From: Kocuria rosea subsp. polaris
Lineage (GTDB): Bacteria; Actinomycetota; Actinomycetes; Actinomycetales; Micrococcaceae
DNA: 64,000 nucleotides
Direction: 5' to 3'
Assembly (NCBI RefSeq): GCF_001483755.1
Contig: NZ_LQBK01000033.1
Location: 1 to 64,000 of the forward strand
Shown here: positions 24,018-33,173 of the stretch, in pieces
How the letters are laid out: each line of letters opens with the position of its first letter
Position numbering within the stretch: position 1 is the first letter of the stretch
Notes under the pieces: generated by a model
Told to the model about the DNA's origin: nothing
What the model saw: only the letters and a program-made list of their open reading frames with translations
Database searches by the model: none
Program-made: the position numbers and the translations under genes

Positions 24018-25253
24018 GTGCCTGTTCAGCCCCCAGCCGCCGCCCCCGGCCGCGACCGCGTCCCCCAGCAGATCACGGTGCTCATCGCCGCCGCCTTCGT
24101 CATCGCGATCGGCTACGGCATCGTGGCCCCGGTGCTCCCCCAGTTCGCCACGACCTTCGGGGTCGGCGTGGCGGCCGCGTCGGCCGTGGTGAGCGTCTTC
24201 GCCGTGGCCCGCCTCCTCTTCGCCCCGGCCGGCGGGCGGATCCTGAACCGGATCGGCGAGCGCCCCACCTATGTGACCGGCGTGCTCATCGTCGCGCTGT
24301 CCTCGGCGGCCACGGCGTTCGCCCAGACCTACTGGCAGCTGCTGCTGTTCCGGGGCCTCGGCGGGATCGGCTCCGTGATGTTCACGATCTCGGCGATGGG
24401 CCTGATCGTGCGGCTGGCCCCGCCGCGGATGCGCGGGCGGGTCTCGGGCTACTACGCCTCCGCGTTCCTGGTGGGCGGGGTGCTCGGCCCGGTGGTCGGC
24501 GGTCTGCTCGCCGGCTTCGGCATGCAGGTGCCGTTCCTCATCTACGCGGTGGCCCTGCTGGTCGCCGTGGCCGTCGTGCACTTCCGGCTCCGGGACGAGG
24601 TCCTCGGCGGCGGCAAGGACCGCCGGAACCAGCCGGTCATGACCGTGGCGGAGGCCCGCCGGGTGGGGGCCTACCGCTCCGCCCTGGTCTCCAGCTTCGC
24701 CAACGGGTGGACCGCCCACGGGATCCGGGTGGCCCTCGTGCCCCTGTTCGCGGTCGCCGTGCTCGGGGCCGGCCCGGCCGTGGCCGGGCTGGCCCTGGCC
24801 GTGTACGCGGCGGGCAACGCGATGGCCCTGCCGGTCACGGGCCGGCTCACGGACCGGTTCGGGCGCCGGCCGCTCGTGCTCAGCGGCCTGGTGCTCAACG
24901 GGACCGCGACCATGGCGCTGGGCCTGGTGCAGGACGTCCCGTGGTTCGTGGTGCTCTCGCTCGTGGCCGGTATGGGCTCCGGAACCCTGAACCCGGGCCA
25001 GCAGGCGACCGTGGCGGACGTCATCGGACCGGACCGGGCCGGCGGGCCGGTGCTGGCCCGGTTCCAGATGAGCGCCGACGCCGGGCAGATCCTGGGGCCC
25101 GTGGTGGCCGGGGCGCTGGCCGACGCCGCCGGTTTCGGCTGGGCATTCGGCGTCTCCGGGGCGATCATGCTGCTGGCTGCCGGGGCGTGGCTGCCGGTGC
25201 GCGACACGATGGAGCGGTCCGGCACGACGTCCGCGCGGGGCGCCGAGCAGTAG
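24018..25253 (+). CDS. Major facilitator superfamily exporter (DHA1-like)
   Basis: A 411-residue proton-coupled transporter with twelve predicted membrane helices. Family landmarks are GGRILNRIGERPTYVTG in the first cytoplasmic loop, the motif-C-like GGVLGPVVGGLLAGFG in helix 5, and the repeat loop GRLTDRFGRRPLVLSG. The central loop is short and basic. This pattern fits drug/multidrug efflux permeases, but the substrate cannot be read from sequence. It is the only rightward gene between smc and ftsY, so it looks inserted. GTG start with a TAGACT box 6 bases upstream. Confidence 0.92.
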   Translation: MPVQPPAAAPGRDRVPQQITVLIAAAFVIAIGYGIVAPVLPQFATTFGVGVAAASAVVSVFAVARLLFAPAGGRILNRIGERPTYVTGVLIVALSSAATAFAQTYWQLLLFRGLGGIGSVMFTISAMGLIVRLAPPRMRGRVSGYYASAFLVGGVLGPVVGGLLAGFGMQVPFLIYAVALLVAVAVVHFRLRDEVLGGGKDRRNQPVMTVAEARRVGAYRSALVSSFANGWTAHGIRVALVPLFAVAVLGAGPAVAGLALAVYAAGNAMALPVTGRLTDRFGRRPLVLSGLVLNGTATMALGLVQDVPWFVVLSLVAGMGSGTLNPGQQATVADVIGPDRAGGPVLARFQMSADAGQILGPVVAGALADAAGFGWAFGVSGAIMLLAAGAWLPVRDTMERSGTTSARGAEQ

Positions 25254-25286
25254 CGGGCGCCGGCACGGGGCCGTGCCGCAGTGGGC

Positions 25287-28200
25287 TCAGCGCAGCTCGG
25301 CGAGCCGCTGGCCGATGACGGTGGTCACGCCGTCCCCGCGCATCGCCACCCCGTAGAGGGCGTCGGCGATCTCCATGGTCCGCTTCTGGTGGGTGATGAT
25401 GATCAGCTGCGAGGTCTCCTGGAGCTGGCGGAAGATGCTCAGCAGGCGCCCGAGGTTGCGGTCGTCGAGGGCCGCCTCGACCTCGTCCATGACGTAGAAG
25501 GGCGAGGGCCGGGCCTTGAAGATCGCCACGAGCAGCGCGATCGCCGTGAGCGAGCGCTCCCCGCCGGAGAGCAGGGACAGCCGCTTGATCTTCTTCCCGG
25601 CCGGGCGGGCCTCGACGTCGATGCCGGTGCTGAGCATGTCCGTGGGGTCGGTCAGGCGCAGCCGGCCCTCCCCGCCGGGGAACAGGGTGGCGAAGACGCC
25701 CTCGAACTGCCGTGCGGTGTCGGCGTAGGCCTCCGTGAAGACGCGCTCCACGTGCTCGTCGACGTCCCGGATGATGCTGCGCAGGTCCTGCCGGGACCGT
25801 TTGAGGTCCTCGAGCTGCTCGGCCAGGAAGCGGTGGCGCTCCTCGAGGGCCGCGAACTCCTCCAGCGCCAGCGGGTTCACCCGCCCCAGGGAGGCGAGCT
25901 CCTTCTCGGCCCGGCGCAGCCGCCGCTCCTGCTCGGCGCGCACGTAGGGAGCGCCCTCCACGGCGCCGGACCCGGTGTCGTGGAGGGCGCCGAACAGGGC
26001 CTCCTGGCCGTCGTCGGCCGCCGGGGACGCGGAGCCCGCGGGCCCGGGGTCCTGCGCCGCCGCCGGCTCCTGCGCCGCCTCGGGCCCGGGGACCGGCAGG
26101 TGCGGCCCGTAGTGCTCCACGAGCGTGTCCGGGGTGAGTCCCAGCTCCTCGAGGGAGCGGTCCTCGAGCGCCTGGACCCGGGCGCGCTGCTGGGTGCGGG
26201 CCAGCTCGTCCCGGTGCACGGAGTCGGTGAGCTCGGCGAGCCGCGCGGCGAGCCGGTCGTTCGCGGCGCGCAGGTCCGTGAGCTCCGCGTCCAGCCCGGC
26301 CCGGACCGCCTCGGCCCGGTCCCGCTCCGCGGCGGCGGCCGTCACGGACGCCGCCACGAGCCCGAGCAGCTGCTCGGCCCCGGCGAGCACCGCCTCGGCG
26401 TTGCGGGCCTGCAGCCGGCGGCGGCGCGCCCGGCGCTCCGCCTCCTCCCGTGCCCGGCGCTCGGACGCGGCGGCCCGCTCCTGGGACGCGGCCCGGTTGC
26501 CGAGGGCGCGGGCCTGCTCCTCCAGGGAGCGCAGGGCCAGCCGGGCCTCCGTCTCCGCGGTGCGGGCCGCGGTGGCGGCCCGGTGCAGCTCGTCGCGGCG
26601 GGCGACGGCCTCGAGGTGGGCGGTCTCGGTGTCCTCCGGGCCGTGCTCCTCCGCGGCCTCGAGCCGCTCGGCGGCCTCCCGCAGCCGATCCTGCTCCCGG
26701 GCCAGGTGCTCCTGCGCGGCGGCGACCTGCTCGTCGAAGCGGCGGGTCTCCGCCTCGGCGGAGTCCAGCACGGCCCGGACCCGGGAGAGCTCGGACGCCG
26801 CCCGGTCCGCCGTGCGCTCGGCGGTGCGCAGGAGCCCCGCGGTCTCCTCGGCGGCCCGGCGGGCGGTGTCCCGGGCCTCGGCCGCCGTCCGGGACGCGGC
26901 CCGGGCCTCCTCGAGGGCCGTGGCGAGCTCGGCCTGCTCCGCCTCGGCGGCCTCGGCCGCGGCGCGGGTCTCGAGCGCGCCGGCCGCCTCCGCGGCCCCG
27001 CCCCAGGCGCTGGTGCCGGTGAACACGTCCCCGCCCCGGGTGACGGCCGTGAGCCCGGGCGCGTCGGCCACGACCCGGGCCGCCGTGGCGGCGTCCTCGG
27101 TGAGCACGGTCGCGGCGAGCAGGGCCCGGACGGCGGCCGCGCCGCGCCGGGCGTCGTCGTCGGTGTCGTCGCCGGTGTCGTCGCCGGCTCCCGCCGGGGT
27201 GCCGGCGCGCAGCACGGCCGCGGCGGGTCGGACCCCCGGGCGGTCCGGGACCGCCGGGGCCGGGCCGGAGCGCTCGGGGGCGGCCCCGGCCACCAGCAGG
27301 TGCACCCGGCCCACGCCGTCGGCGCGCAGGGACTCGAGGACGGAGACGGCCGCGCCGTGCGAGCGCACGGCGAGGGCCTCGGCGAAGGGTCCCATGGCGG
27401 CGGTGACCGCCCGCTCCCAGCCGGGCTCGACGTCGACGAGGTCCACGACGGCGCCGAGCACGGCGTCGGCGTGCCGCTCCCGGACGGCCGCGGAGCCGTC
27501 GGGCTGGCGCAGGGCGGCGCGCAGGGTCTCGGCGCGGGCGCGCTGGGCGTCGTGGGCGCGCAGCAGCTCCTGGGCGGCGGCCTCGGCCTCCCGCGCTGCG
27601 GCGCGGGCCCCGGCGGCGGCCGCGGCGTCCTCCTCGTGCCGGGCGCGGGCCCTGTCGGCGGCGCCGGCCGCGTCCTGGGCCGCGAGCGCCAGGCTGTCGG
27701 CCTCGGCGGCGGCCCGGACCCGGCGCCGTCCGGCGTCCGCGTGGGTGGCGTGCAGGCGGGAGAGCTCGTTCTCGGCGGCCTCCACCCGGGAGCGGGCCGC
27801 CGCGACCGCGCCGGTGAGCCGGGCCGCGCCCTCCCGCCGGTCGGCGGCGGCCCGGAGCAGGCCCGTCACCACGGCGTCCTGGTCCCGCGCGGCGGCCTCC
27901 GCGTCCTCGCGACCCTGGATGGCCTCGGCGAGGGCGTCGACGGCGTCCTCGACCTGCTCGAGGAGCAGGCGCTGCTCCTCCCGGGTGCGGGCCGCCTGGG
28001 CGTCGAGCCGGTCCGGGTCCCGTCCGGGCTCCGCCGGCTCGGCGGCGGAGCCCAGCAGCCGGCGCCGTTCGGCGGCGAGCGAGGCCAGGGAGCGGTAGCG
28101 CTCCTGCACGGCGGTGAGCTGGTACCAGGTGTCCCGGGCGGCGTTGAGGGCGGGCGTCGCCTGGGCGGCGCGGGCCTCGACGTCGGCCTGGCGGGCGCGG

Positions 28201-28994
28201 CCGGCGTCGAGGGCCTGCTCGGCGTCGGCGCGCTCGGCGCGCAGCCGGCGCTCGGCGTCCTCGTCGACGGCGAGGCTCGTGCGGGCCTGCACGAGGTCGT
28301 CGGCCAGCAGCCGGGCCCGGGCGTCGCGGACGTCGTGCTGGATCCGCTGGGCGCGGCGGGCCGTCCTGGCCTGGCGGCCCAGCGGGGTGAGCTGGCGGCG
28401 GATCTCGCCGGTGAGGTCCTCGAGCCGGTCGAGGTTCGCCTGCATCGCCTCGAGCTTGCGCAGCGTCCGCTCCTTGCGGCGGCGGTGCTTGAGGATGCCC
28501 GAGGCCTCCTCGACGAAGCCCCGGCGCTCCTCCGGGGTGGCCTGCAGGATGCGGTCGAGCTGGCCCTGGCCCACGATGACGTGCATCTCGCGGCCGAGCC
28601 CCGAGTCGGAGAGGAGCTCCTGGATGTCCAGCAGCCGGCACGGCCGGCCGTTGATCGCGTACTCGGAGCCCCCGGAGCGGAACAGCGTGCGCGAGATCGT
28701 GACCTCGGCGTACTCGATGGGCAGCGCGCCGTCGGCGTTGTCGATGGTCAGCGACACGTGCGCGCGCCCGAGCGGGGCCCGGCCGGCGGTGCCGGCGAAG
28801 ATGACGTCCTCCATCTTCCCGCCGCGCAGGGACTTGGCGCCCTGCTCCCCCATCACCCACGCCAGGGCGTCGACCACGTTGGACTTGCCCGAGCCGTTGG
28901 GGCCGACGACGGCGGTGACCCCGGGCTCGAACTCGAAGGTGGTGGCCGAGGCGAAGGACTTGAACCCCCGCACGGTCAGGGTCTTCAGGTGCAC
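25287..28994 (-). CDS. smc: Chromosome segregation protein SMC
   Basis: Condensin ATPase that organises and segregates the chromosome with ScpA/ScpB. It has 1235 residues. The Walker A head is GPNGSGKSN at about 31-39, with FKSFAS before it. Long coiled coils flank a hinge (about 510-660), inside which an Asp/Thr/Gly-rich insert (DDTGDDTDDDA) is unusual. The C-terminal head has signature LLSGGERSLTAIALL and Walker B FYVMDEVEAALDD. The start is GTG at 28994, where homology begins (MHLKTLTVRGFKSF) with AGGAG 11 bases upstream. The frame extends upstream but crosses the promoter. Confidence 0.97.
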   Translation of the reverse strand: MHLKTLTVRGFKSFASATTFEFEPGVTAVVGPNGSGKSNVVDALAWVMGEQGAKSLRGGKMEDVIFAGTAGRAPLGRAHVSLTIDNADGALPIEYAEVTISRTLFRSGGSEYAINGRPCRLLDIQELLSDSGLGREMHVIVGQGQLDRILQATPEERRGFVEEASGILKHRRRKERTLRKLEAMQANLDRLEDLTGEIRRQLTPLGRQARTARRAQRIQHDVRDARARLLADDLVQARTSLAVDEDAERRLRAERADAEQALDAGRARQADVEARAAQATPALNAARDTWYQLTAVQERYRSLASLAAERRRLLGSAAEPAEPGRDPDRLDAQAARTREEQRLLLEQVEDAVDALAEAIQGREDAEAAARDQDAVVTGLLRAAADRREGAARLTGAVAAARSRVEAAENELSRLHATHADAGRRRVRAAAEADSLALAAQDAAGAADRARARHEEDAAAAAGARAAAREAEAAAQELLRAHDAQRARAETLRAALRQPDGSAAVRERHADAVLGAVVDLVDVEPGWERAVTAAMGPFAEALAVRSHGAAVSVLESLRADGVGRVHLLVAGAAPERSGPAPAVPDRPGVRPAAAVLRAGTPAGAGDDTGDDTDDDARRGAAAVRALLAATVLTEDAATAARVVADAPGLTAVTRGGDVFTGTSAWGGAAEAAGALETRAAAEAAEAEQAELATALEEARAASRTAAEARDTARRAAEETAGLLRTAERTADRAASELSRVRAVLDSAEAETRRFDEQVAAAQEHLAREQDRLREAAERLEAAEEHGPEDTETAHLEAVARRDELHRAATAARTAETEARLALRSLEEQARALGNRAASQERAAASERRAREEAERRARRRRLQARNAEAVLAGAEQLLGLVAASVTAAAAERDRAEAVRAGLDAELTDLRAANDRLAARLAELTDSVHRDELARTQQRARVQALEDRSLEELGLTPDTLVEHYGPHLPVPGPEAAQEPAAAQDPGPAGSASPAADDGQEALFGALHDTGSGAVEGAPYVRAEQERRLRRAEKELASLGRVNPLALEEFAALEERHRFLAEQLEDLKRSRQDLRSIIRDVDEHVERVFTEAYADTARQFEGVFATLFPGGEGRLRLTDPTDMLSTGIDVEARPAGKKIKRLSLLSGGERSLTAIALLVAIFKARPSPFYVMDEVEAALDDRNLGRLLSIFRQLQETSQLIIITHQKRTMEIADALYGVAMRGDGVTTVIGQRLAELR

Positions 28995-29037
28995 GGGTGT
29001 CCGGTCTCCTGGGGTGGGCGCGTCGGGGGTCGCCACC

Positions 29038-29043
29038 ACTGTA
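29038..29043 (-). promoter_or_regulatory. Possible smc -10 box
   Basis: TACAGT on the minus strand, about 44 bases upstream of the smc GTG start, leaving room for the AGGAG ribosome-binding site in the leader. Confidence 0.4.
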
Positions 29044-29225
29044 CTCGGGCGCCCGGACGGCGCTGCGGCGACGAGGGCGGCGTCCGGGACGGCGGAGGGG
29101 ACGGCGGACGCGACCGGCGCCGGCGCGCGGAGCCCGGGGCCCGGCCCGCGCGGACGGCGACCGCGGCGGATGATCAGCCTACAGAGAAACGGCCGGGCCC
29201 GGGCCGCGGCCGCGGAACCGGCCGG

Positions 29226-29231
29226 TAGACT
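29226..29231 (+). promoter_or_regulatory. Possible ole operon -10 box
   Basis: TAGACT followed by about 92 bases to the oleA TTG start. It is the same hexamer used before several other genes here, but with a leader in this case. Confidence 0.4.
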
Positions 29232-29323
29232 GGCCGCGACCAGCACGACCTGCCCTCCCTGCGACCGCGCCCCTCCCCGGGCGGGCCGGGGCGTCGGCGA
29301 GACCCTAACGAAAGCCAGAGACC

Positions 29324-30349
29324 TTGACCGGTAATTCCTCGATCCGTCACCGCAACGCCGCCCTCCTGGCCATCACCAAGGTCGAGGCCGACGTGGCCGT
29401 GCCCTCGTCCCACGCCGACGAGGTCCTGGCGGACACCTTCGCGCGGCTGAAGATGCCGAAGGGCCTGCTGGAGCGGCTCGCGGGCGTCAACGAGCGGCGC
29501 GTCTGGGCCGACGGGCGGCACTTCACCGACGGCGCCGTGGAGGCGGGCGAGGCGGCCCTGGAGCGGGCCGGCGTGCGCCCGGACCAGGTGGGGCTGCTCA
29601 TCAACGCCTCGGTGACCCGCGACGGCTACGAGCCGGCGGTCTCGGTGTCCGTTCACCACCGGCTCGGCCTGGCCCCCTCCGCCCTGAACTTCGACGTCAC
29701 CAACGCCTGCCTCGGCTTCGTCAACGGGCTCACGATCGCCGCCACGATGATCGACTCGGGCGCGATCGACTACGCCGTCGTCGTCGCCGGCGAGGACCCG
29801 ACCCCCTGGCACCGCGAGACGTACGAGCGGCTGCAGGGTCCGGACGTGACCCGGGCGGACGTGGTGCGCGAGTTCGCGACCCTGACCCTGGGCTGCGGCG
29901 CGGCGGCCGCCGTGGTCGGTCCCGCCGACCGGCACCCGGAGGGCCACCGCATCGCGGGCTCCGTGACCCGTTCCGCGACCGAGCACCACGGGCTGTGCAT
30001 CGGCGGCTTCGACGGCATGTACACCGACGCCACGGGGCTGCTCAAGCACGGCGTGGGGCTGCTCGCGGACGCCTGGCGGGACGCGCACGAGGACGGCTGG
30101 GACTGGGCGGACATGGACCGCTACATCGGCCACCAGGTGTCCATGTCCCACACCAACAAGCTGTTCCAGGATGTCGGGATCGACCCGGCGAAGTTCCCGC
30201 TGACGTTCCCGTTCTGGGGCAACGTCGCGGCCGCCGCGCTGCCCATGACCCTCGCGCTGGAGGCCGAGCGGCTCCGGCCGGACGAGCGGGTGCTGCTGCT
30301 CGGCGTGGGCTCCGGGCTCAACGCGACCTACATGGAGATCGACTGGTGA
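29324..30349 (+). CDS. oleA: OleA, thiolase-fold acyl-CoA condensing enzyme
   Basis: Joins two fatty acyl-CoAs head-to-head to a 2-alkyl-3-ketoacid, the first step of long-chain olefin synthesis. The 341-residue chain is in the FabH-like thiolase family. Catalytic C129 lies in DVTNACLGF, the general-base Glu at E103 in GYEPAVSV, H270 in YIGHQVSMSHT and N300 in FWGNVAAAALP. Spacings between these agree with the known Xanthomonas enzyme (C143, E117, H285, N315). The start appears to be TTG, with only a weak AGAG upstream, so poor initiation is likely. It heads oleA-oleBC-oleD. Confidence 0.94.
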   Translation: MTGNSSIRHRNAALLAITKVEADVAVPSSHADEVLADTFARLKMPKGLLERLAGVNERRVWADGRHFTDGAVEAGEAALERAGVRPDQVGLLINASVTRDGYEPAVSVSVHHRLGLAPSALNFDVTNACLGFVNGLTIAATMIDSGAIDYAVVVAGEDPTPWHRETYERLQGPDVTRADVVREFATLTLGCGAAAAVVGPADRHPEGHRIAGSVTRSATEHHGLCIGGFDGMYTDATGLLKHGVGLLADAWRDAHEDGWDWADMDRYIGHQVSMSHTNKLFQDVGIDPAKFPLTFPFWGNVAAAALPMTLALEAERLRPDERVLLLGVGSGLNATYMEIDW

Positions 30350-30422
30350 CCCGCCGGCACTGACGCCGGCGCCCCGCCCGAGACGCCCCCGCACGAGAGA
30401 CCCTTCGAGGAGCCCCACGACC

Positions 30423-33173
30423 ATGGCACGCAGACGACCGTCCACGACCCCGCAGACCGGAGAGCCGGACGCGGCGCGGCTGCCCATGACGGAGGTGCCC
30501 CTGCCCGGGGTGGACCCGGCGTGGTCCCGCACGGTCACGGTCGCCTCGAGCGCCCCCGTGGAGCCCGTCCCCGGGCGGCGCCGCCGCTGGCACGTCCTCG
30601 ACAACGCGGCCTCCCTCGAGGCCGCGGGACTCACCCCGCGGGGCACGGTCCTGGCTGTGCACGGCAACCCCACCTGGTCCTACCTGTGGCGCGACGTGCT
30701 GGCCGCCGGGACCGACCCCGCGAACCCCTGGCGCGTCGTGGCCGTGGACCAGCTCGACATGGGCTTCTCCGAGCGCACCGGGCTCTTCCGCCGCCTCGAC
30801 GACCGGGTCCGCGACCTGGGCGACCTCACGGCCGAGCTCGGCCTGGACGCGGGCCCCGGTCCCCTGGTGACCCTCGCCCACGACTGGGGCGGGCTCGTCT
30901 CCTCCGGCTGGGCCCTGGAGCACCCGGACGTCCACCGCGCCACGATCCTCACCAACACCGCCGTGCACCACGACAACGCCGAGCAGATCCCCGCCTCCCT
31001 GCGGCTGGCGCTGGCCCCGGCCGCGCACGGGCTGCTCACGGAGCGGACCACGAGCTTCCTCGACGTGGCCCTCGCACTCGCGGAGCCCACGCTGTCCCGC
31101 GAGGTCCGGGCGGCCTACCGGGCCCCGTACGCCACGCGGGCCCGGCGCGAGGCGATCCGCAACTTCGTGGCCGACATCCCCGCCGCCGCGGACCACCCCT
31201 CCCACGCCCGCTACGAGCAGATCGCCGCCGGCGTGGCCGAGCGCGACGTCCCCGCCCTGCTGCTCTGGGGCACCGGGGACCCCGTGTTCCAGGAGCGCTA
31301 CCTGCACGACCTCGTGCGCCGCATGCCGCACGCCGACGTCCACCGCTTCGAGGGCGCCCTGCACCTGCTGCCGGAGGACCGGGACGTCGCGACCCCGATC
31401 ATGGCCTGGCTCGCCGACCGCTTCGGCCCCGGCCCCGGCCGCCGCGAGCTGCACCTGCGGCGCCGCGCCACCGCGCGCGCCGAGCACGTCCCCTTCCCGG
31501 CGGAGCTCGACGCGCGGCGGGCCGACCTCGGCCTCGCCGTCGTGGACATGGCGCCCACCCCGGGCGACCCGCACGCGGGGGCCCGCGTCCCGCCGGTGCG
31601 GGCGAGCCTGAGCTGGGCGGAGCTCGCCGATCGCGTGGACCGCCTCGCCGCCGGGCTGACCGGCATCGGCGTGCGCCCCGGGGACCGCGTGAGCCTCATG
31701 GTGCCGCCGGGCTCGGACCTCACCGCGCTGCTCTACGCGTGCCTGCGCATCGGTGCCGTCGTCGTCGTGGCGGACTCCGGCCTGGGCCCGAAGGGCCTCA
31801 CCCGGGCGCTGCGGGGGGCCGCCCCGGCCTGGCTCGTGGGCATCCGCAGGGCGCTCGTCGCCGGCCGGGCCCTCGGCTGGCCGGGCACCCGGATCTCCCT
31901 CGAGGCCCTCGACCCCGTGTCCCGCCGGGCCCTCGGCGTGGCGCACGACGTCCCCGGGCTGCTGGCCTCCGCCCCGCGGCCGGAGCTGCCCGCCCCGGAC
32001 CCGGACACGGACGCCGCGGTGCTGTTCACCTCGGGCTCCACGGGCCCGGCCAAGGGCGTCGTCTACACCCACCGCCAGCTCTCCGCCATGCGGGACGCCG
32101 TCCGGGGCACCTACGGGCTCGCCGCCGGCACGGGGCTCGTGGCGGGCTTCGCCCCGTTCGCGCTGCTCGGGCCCGCGATGGGGACCACCTCGGTGACCCC
32201 GGACATGGACGTGACCGCGCCGAAGACCCTCACGGCCCGCGCCCTGGCCGACGCCGCCTCGGCCATCCAGGCCACGGCGGTGTTCCTCTCCCCCGCGGCG
32301 ATCGCCAACGTCCTGGCCACCCGGCACGAGCTGGACGAGGGGCAGCGGCGGGCCCTGGAGCTCGTGGAGCTCGTGCTCTCGGCCGGGGCGCCCCTGCCGG
32401 AGCCGCTGCTGGCGCAGCTGCAGGAGCTCGTGCCCGCGGCGACGCTGCACACCCCCTACGGCATGACCGAGGGGCTGCCCCTCACGGACGTGACCCTCGG
32501 GACCATCCGGCAGGCGGACCGGGACAGCCGGGGCACCGCCGTGGCCGGCGCCGGCAACGGCGTGTGCGTGGGCACCGCCGTGCACGGCGGCGAGCTCGGC
32601 GTCACCGCCCTGCGTCCGGACGGCGTCCCCGCGGACGAGATCACCACGGAGCCCGGGATCACCGGCGAGATCGTCGCCCGCGCCCCGCACGTCAAGGACC
32701 GCTACGACCGGCTGTGGTACACGGAGCACCTGAGCACCCAGCTGCCCGGCTGGCACCGCACCGGGGACGTCGGGCACTTCGACGCCGCCGGCCGGCTGTG
32801 GGTCGAGGGCCGCCTCGCCCACGTGATCGTCGCCGCCGGCGGCGTGCTCACGCCGGTCGCCGCGGAGCACGCGGCGCAGACCGTGCCCGGGGTCGGCCGC
32901 ACCGCCGTGGTCGGGGTCGGGCCGGCGGGCACCCAGGTGCCCGTGGCCGTCGTGGAGACCGTCCCCCCGGCCTCCCGCCCGGGCCCTGCGGACCCGCTGC
33001 TCTCCGGCGCCGTGCGCGCCGCGGTGCGCGAGGCCACGGGCCTGGACCTCGCGGCCGTGCTCGTGCTCCCGGAGCACCCCACCGACATCCGGCACAACTC
33101 CAAGATCGACCGAGCCCTGCTGGCCCGCTGGGCGGACTCCGCCCTGGCCGGAGGAAGGATCAGGAACCCGTGA
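30423..33173 (+). CDS. oleBC: OleBC fusion: beta-lactone decarboxylase and beta-lactone synthetase
   Basis: A natural fusion of 916 residues, known in actinobacterial ole clusters. The N-terminal OleB half (about 30-340) is an alpha/beta hydrolase related to haloalkane dehalogenases, with AVHGNPTWSY, nucleophile D154 in AHDWGG, probable acid D286 in WGTGDPVF and H314 in EGALHLLP. The OleC half (about 365-916) is an AMP-ligase relative with P-loop TSGSTGPAKG at 536-545, TPYGMTEGLPL and RTGDVGHFDAAG. It converts the beta-hydroxy acid to a beta-lactone and then to a cis-alkene. ATG with GAGGAG about 10 bases upstream; it overlaps oleD by 4 bases. Confidence 0.95.
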   Translation: MARRRPSTTPQTGEPDAARLPMTEVPLPGVDPAWSRTVTVASSAPVEPVPGRRRRWHVLDNAASLEAAGLTPRGTVLAVHGNPTWSYLWRDVLAAGTDPANPWRVVAVDQLDMGFSERTGLFRRLDDRVRDLGDLTAELGLDAGPGPLVTLAHDWGGLVSSGWALEHPDVHRATILTNTAVHHDNAEQIPASLRLALAPAAHGLLTERTTSFLDVALALAEPTLSREVRAAYRAPYATRARREAIRNFVADIPAAADHPSHARYEQIAAGVAERDVPALLLWGTGDPVFQERYLHDLVRRMPHADVHRFEGALHLLPEDRDVATPIMAWLADRFGPGPGRRELHLRRRATARAEHVPFPAELDARRADLGLAVVDMAPTPGDPHAGARVPPVRASLSWAELADRVDRLAAGLTGIGVRPGDRVSLMVPPGSDLTALLYACLRIGAVVVVADSGLGPKGLTRALRGAAPAWLVGIRRALVAGRALGWPGTRISLEALDPVSRRALGVAHDVPGLLASAPRPELPAPDPDTDAAVLFTSGSTGPAKGVVYTHRQLSAMRDAVRGTYGLAAGTGLVAGFAPFALLGPAMGTTSVTPDMDVTAPKTLTARALADAASAIQATAVFLSPAAIANVLATRHELDEGQRRALELVELVLSAGAPLPEPLLAQLQELVPAATLHTPYGMTEGLPLTDVTLGTIRQADRDSRGTAVAGAGNGVCVGTAVHGGELGVTALRPDGVPADEITTEPGITGEIVARAPHVKDRYDRLWYTEHLSTQLPGWHRTGDVGHFDAAGRLWVEGRLAHVIVAAGGVLTPVAAEHAAQTVPGVGRTAVVGVGPAGTQVPVAVVETVPPASRPGPADPLLSGAVRAAVREATGLDLAAVLVLPEHPTDIRHNSKIDRALLARWADSALAGGRIRNP

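Larger units (their letters stand above)
28995..29323. other. Divergent intergenic region between smc and oleA
   Basis: A 329-base spacer. It carries a leftward -10-like TACAGT (29038-29043) and a rightward -10-like TAGACT (29226-29231). An AT-richer patch lies at about 29170-29190. I see no operator repeat or small gene. Confidence 0.6.

Noticed and set aside
25281-29228. A 1315-residue open frame on the plus strand opposite smc
   Set aside because: Very long antisense frames are expected at this GC content. The translation is Arg/Gly/Ala-rich without motifs, whereas the minus strand is unmistakable SMC.
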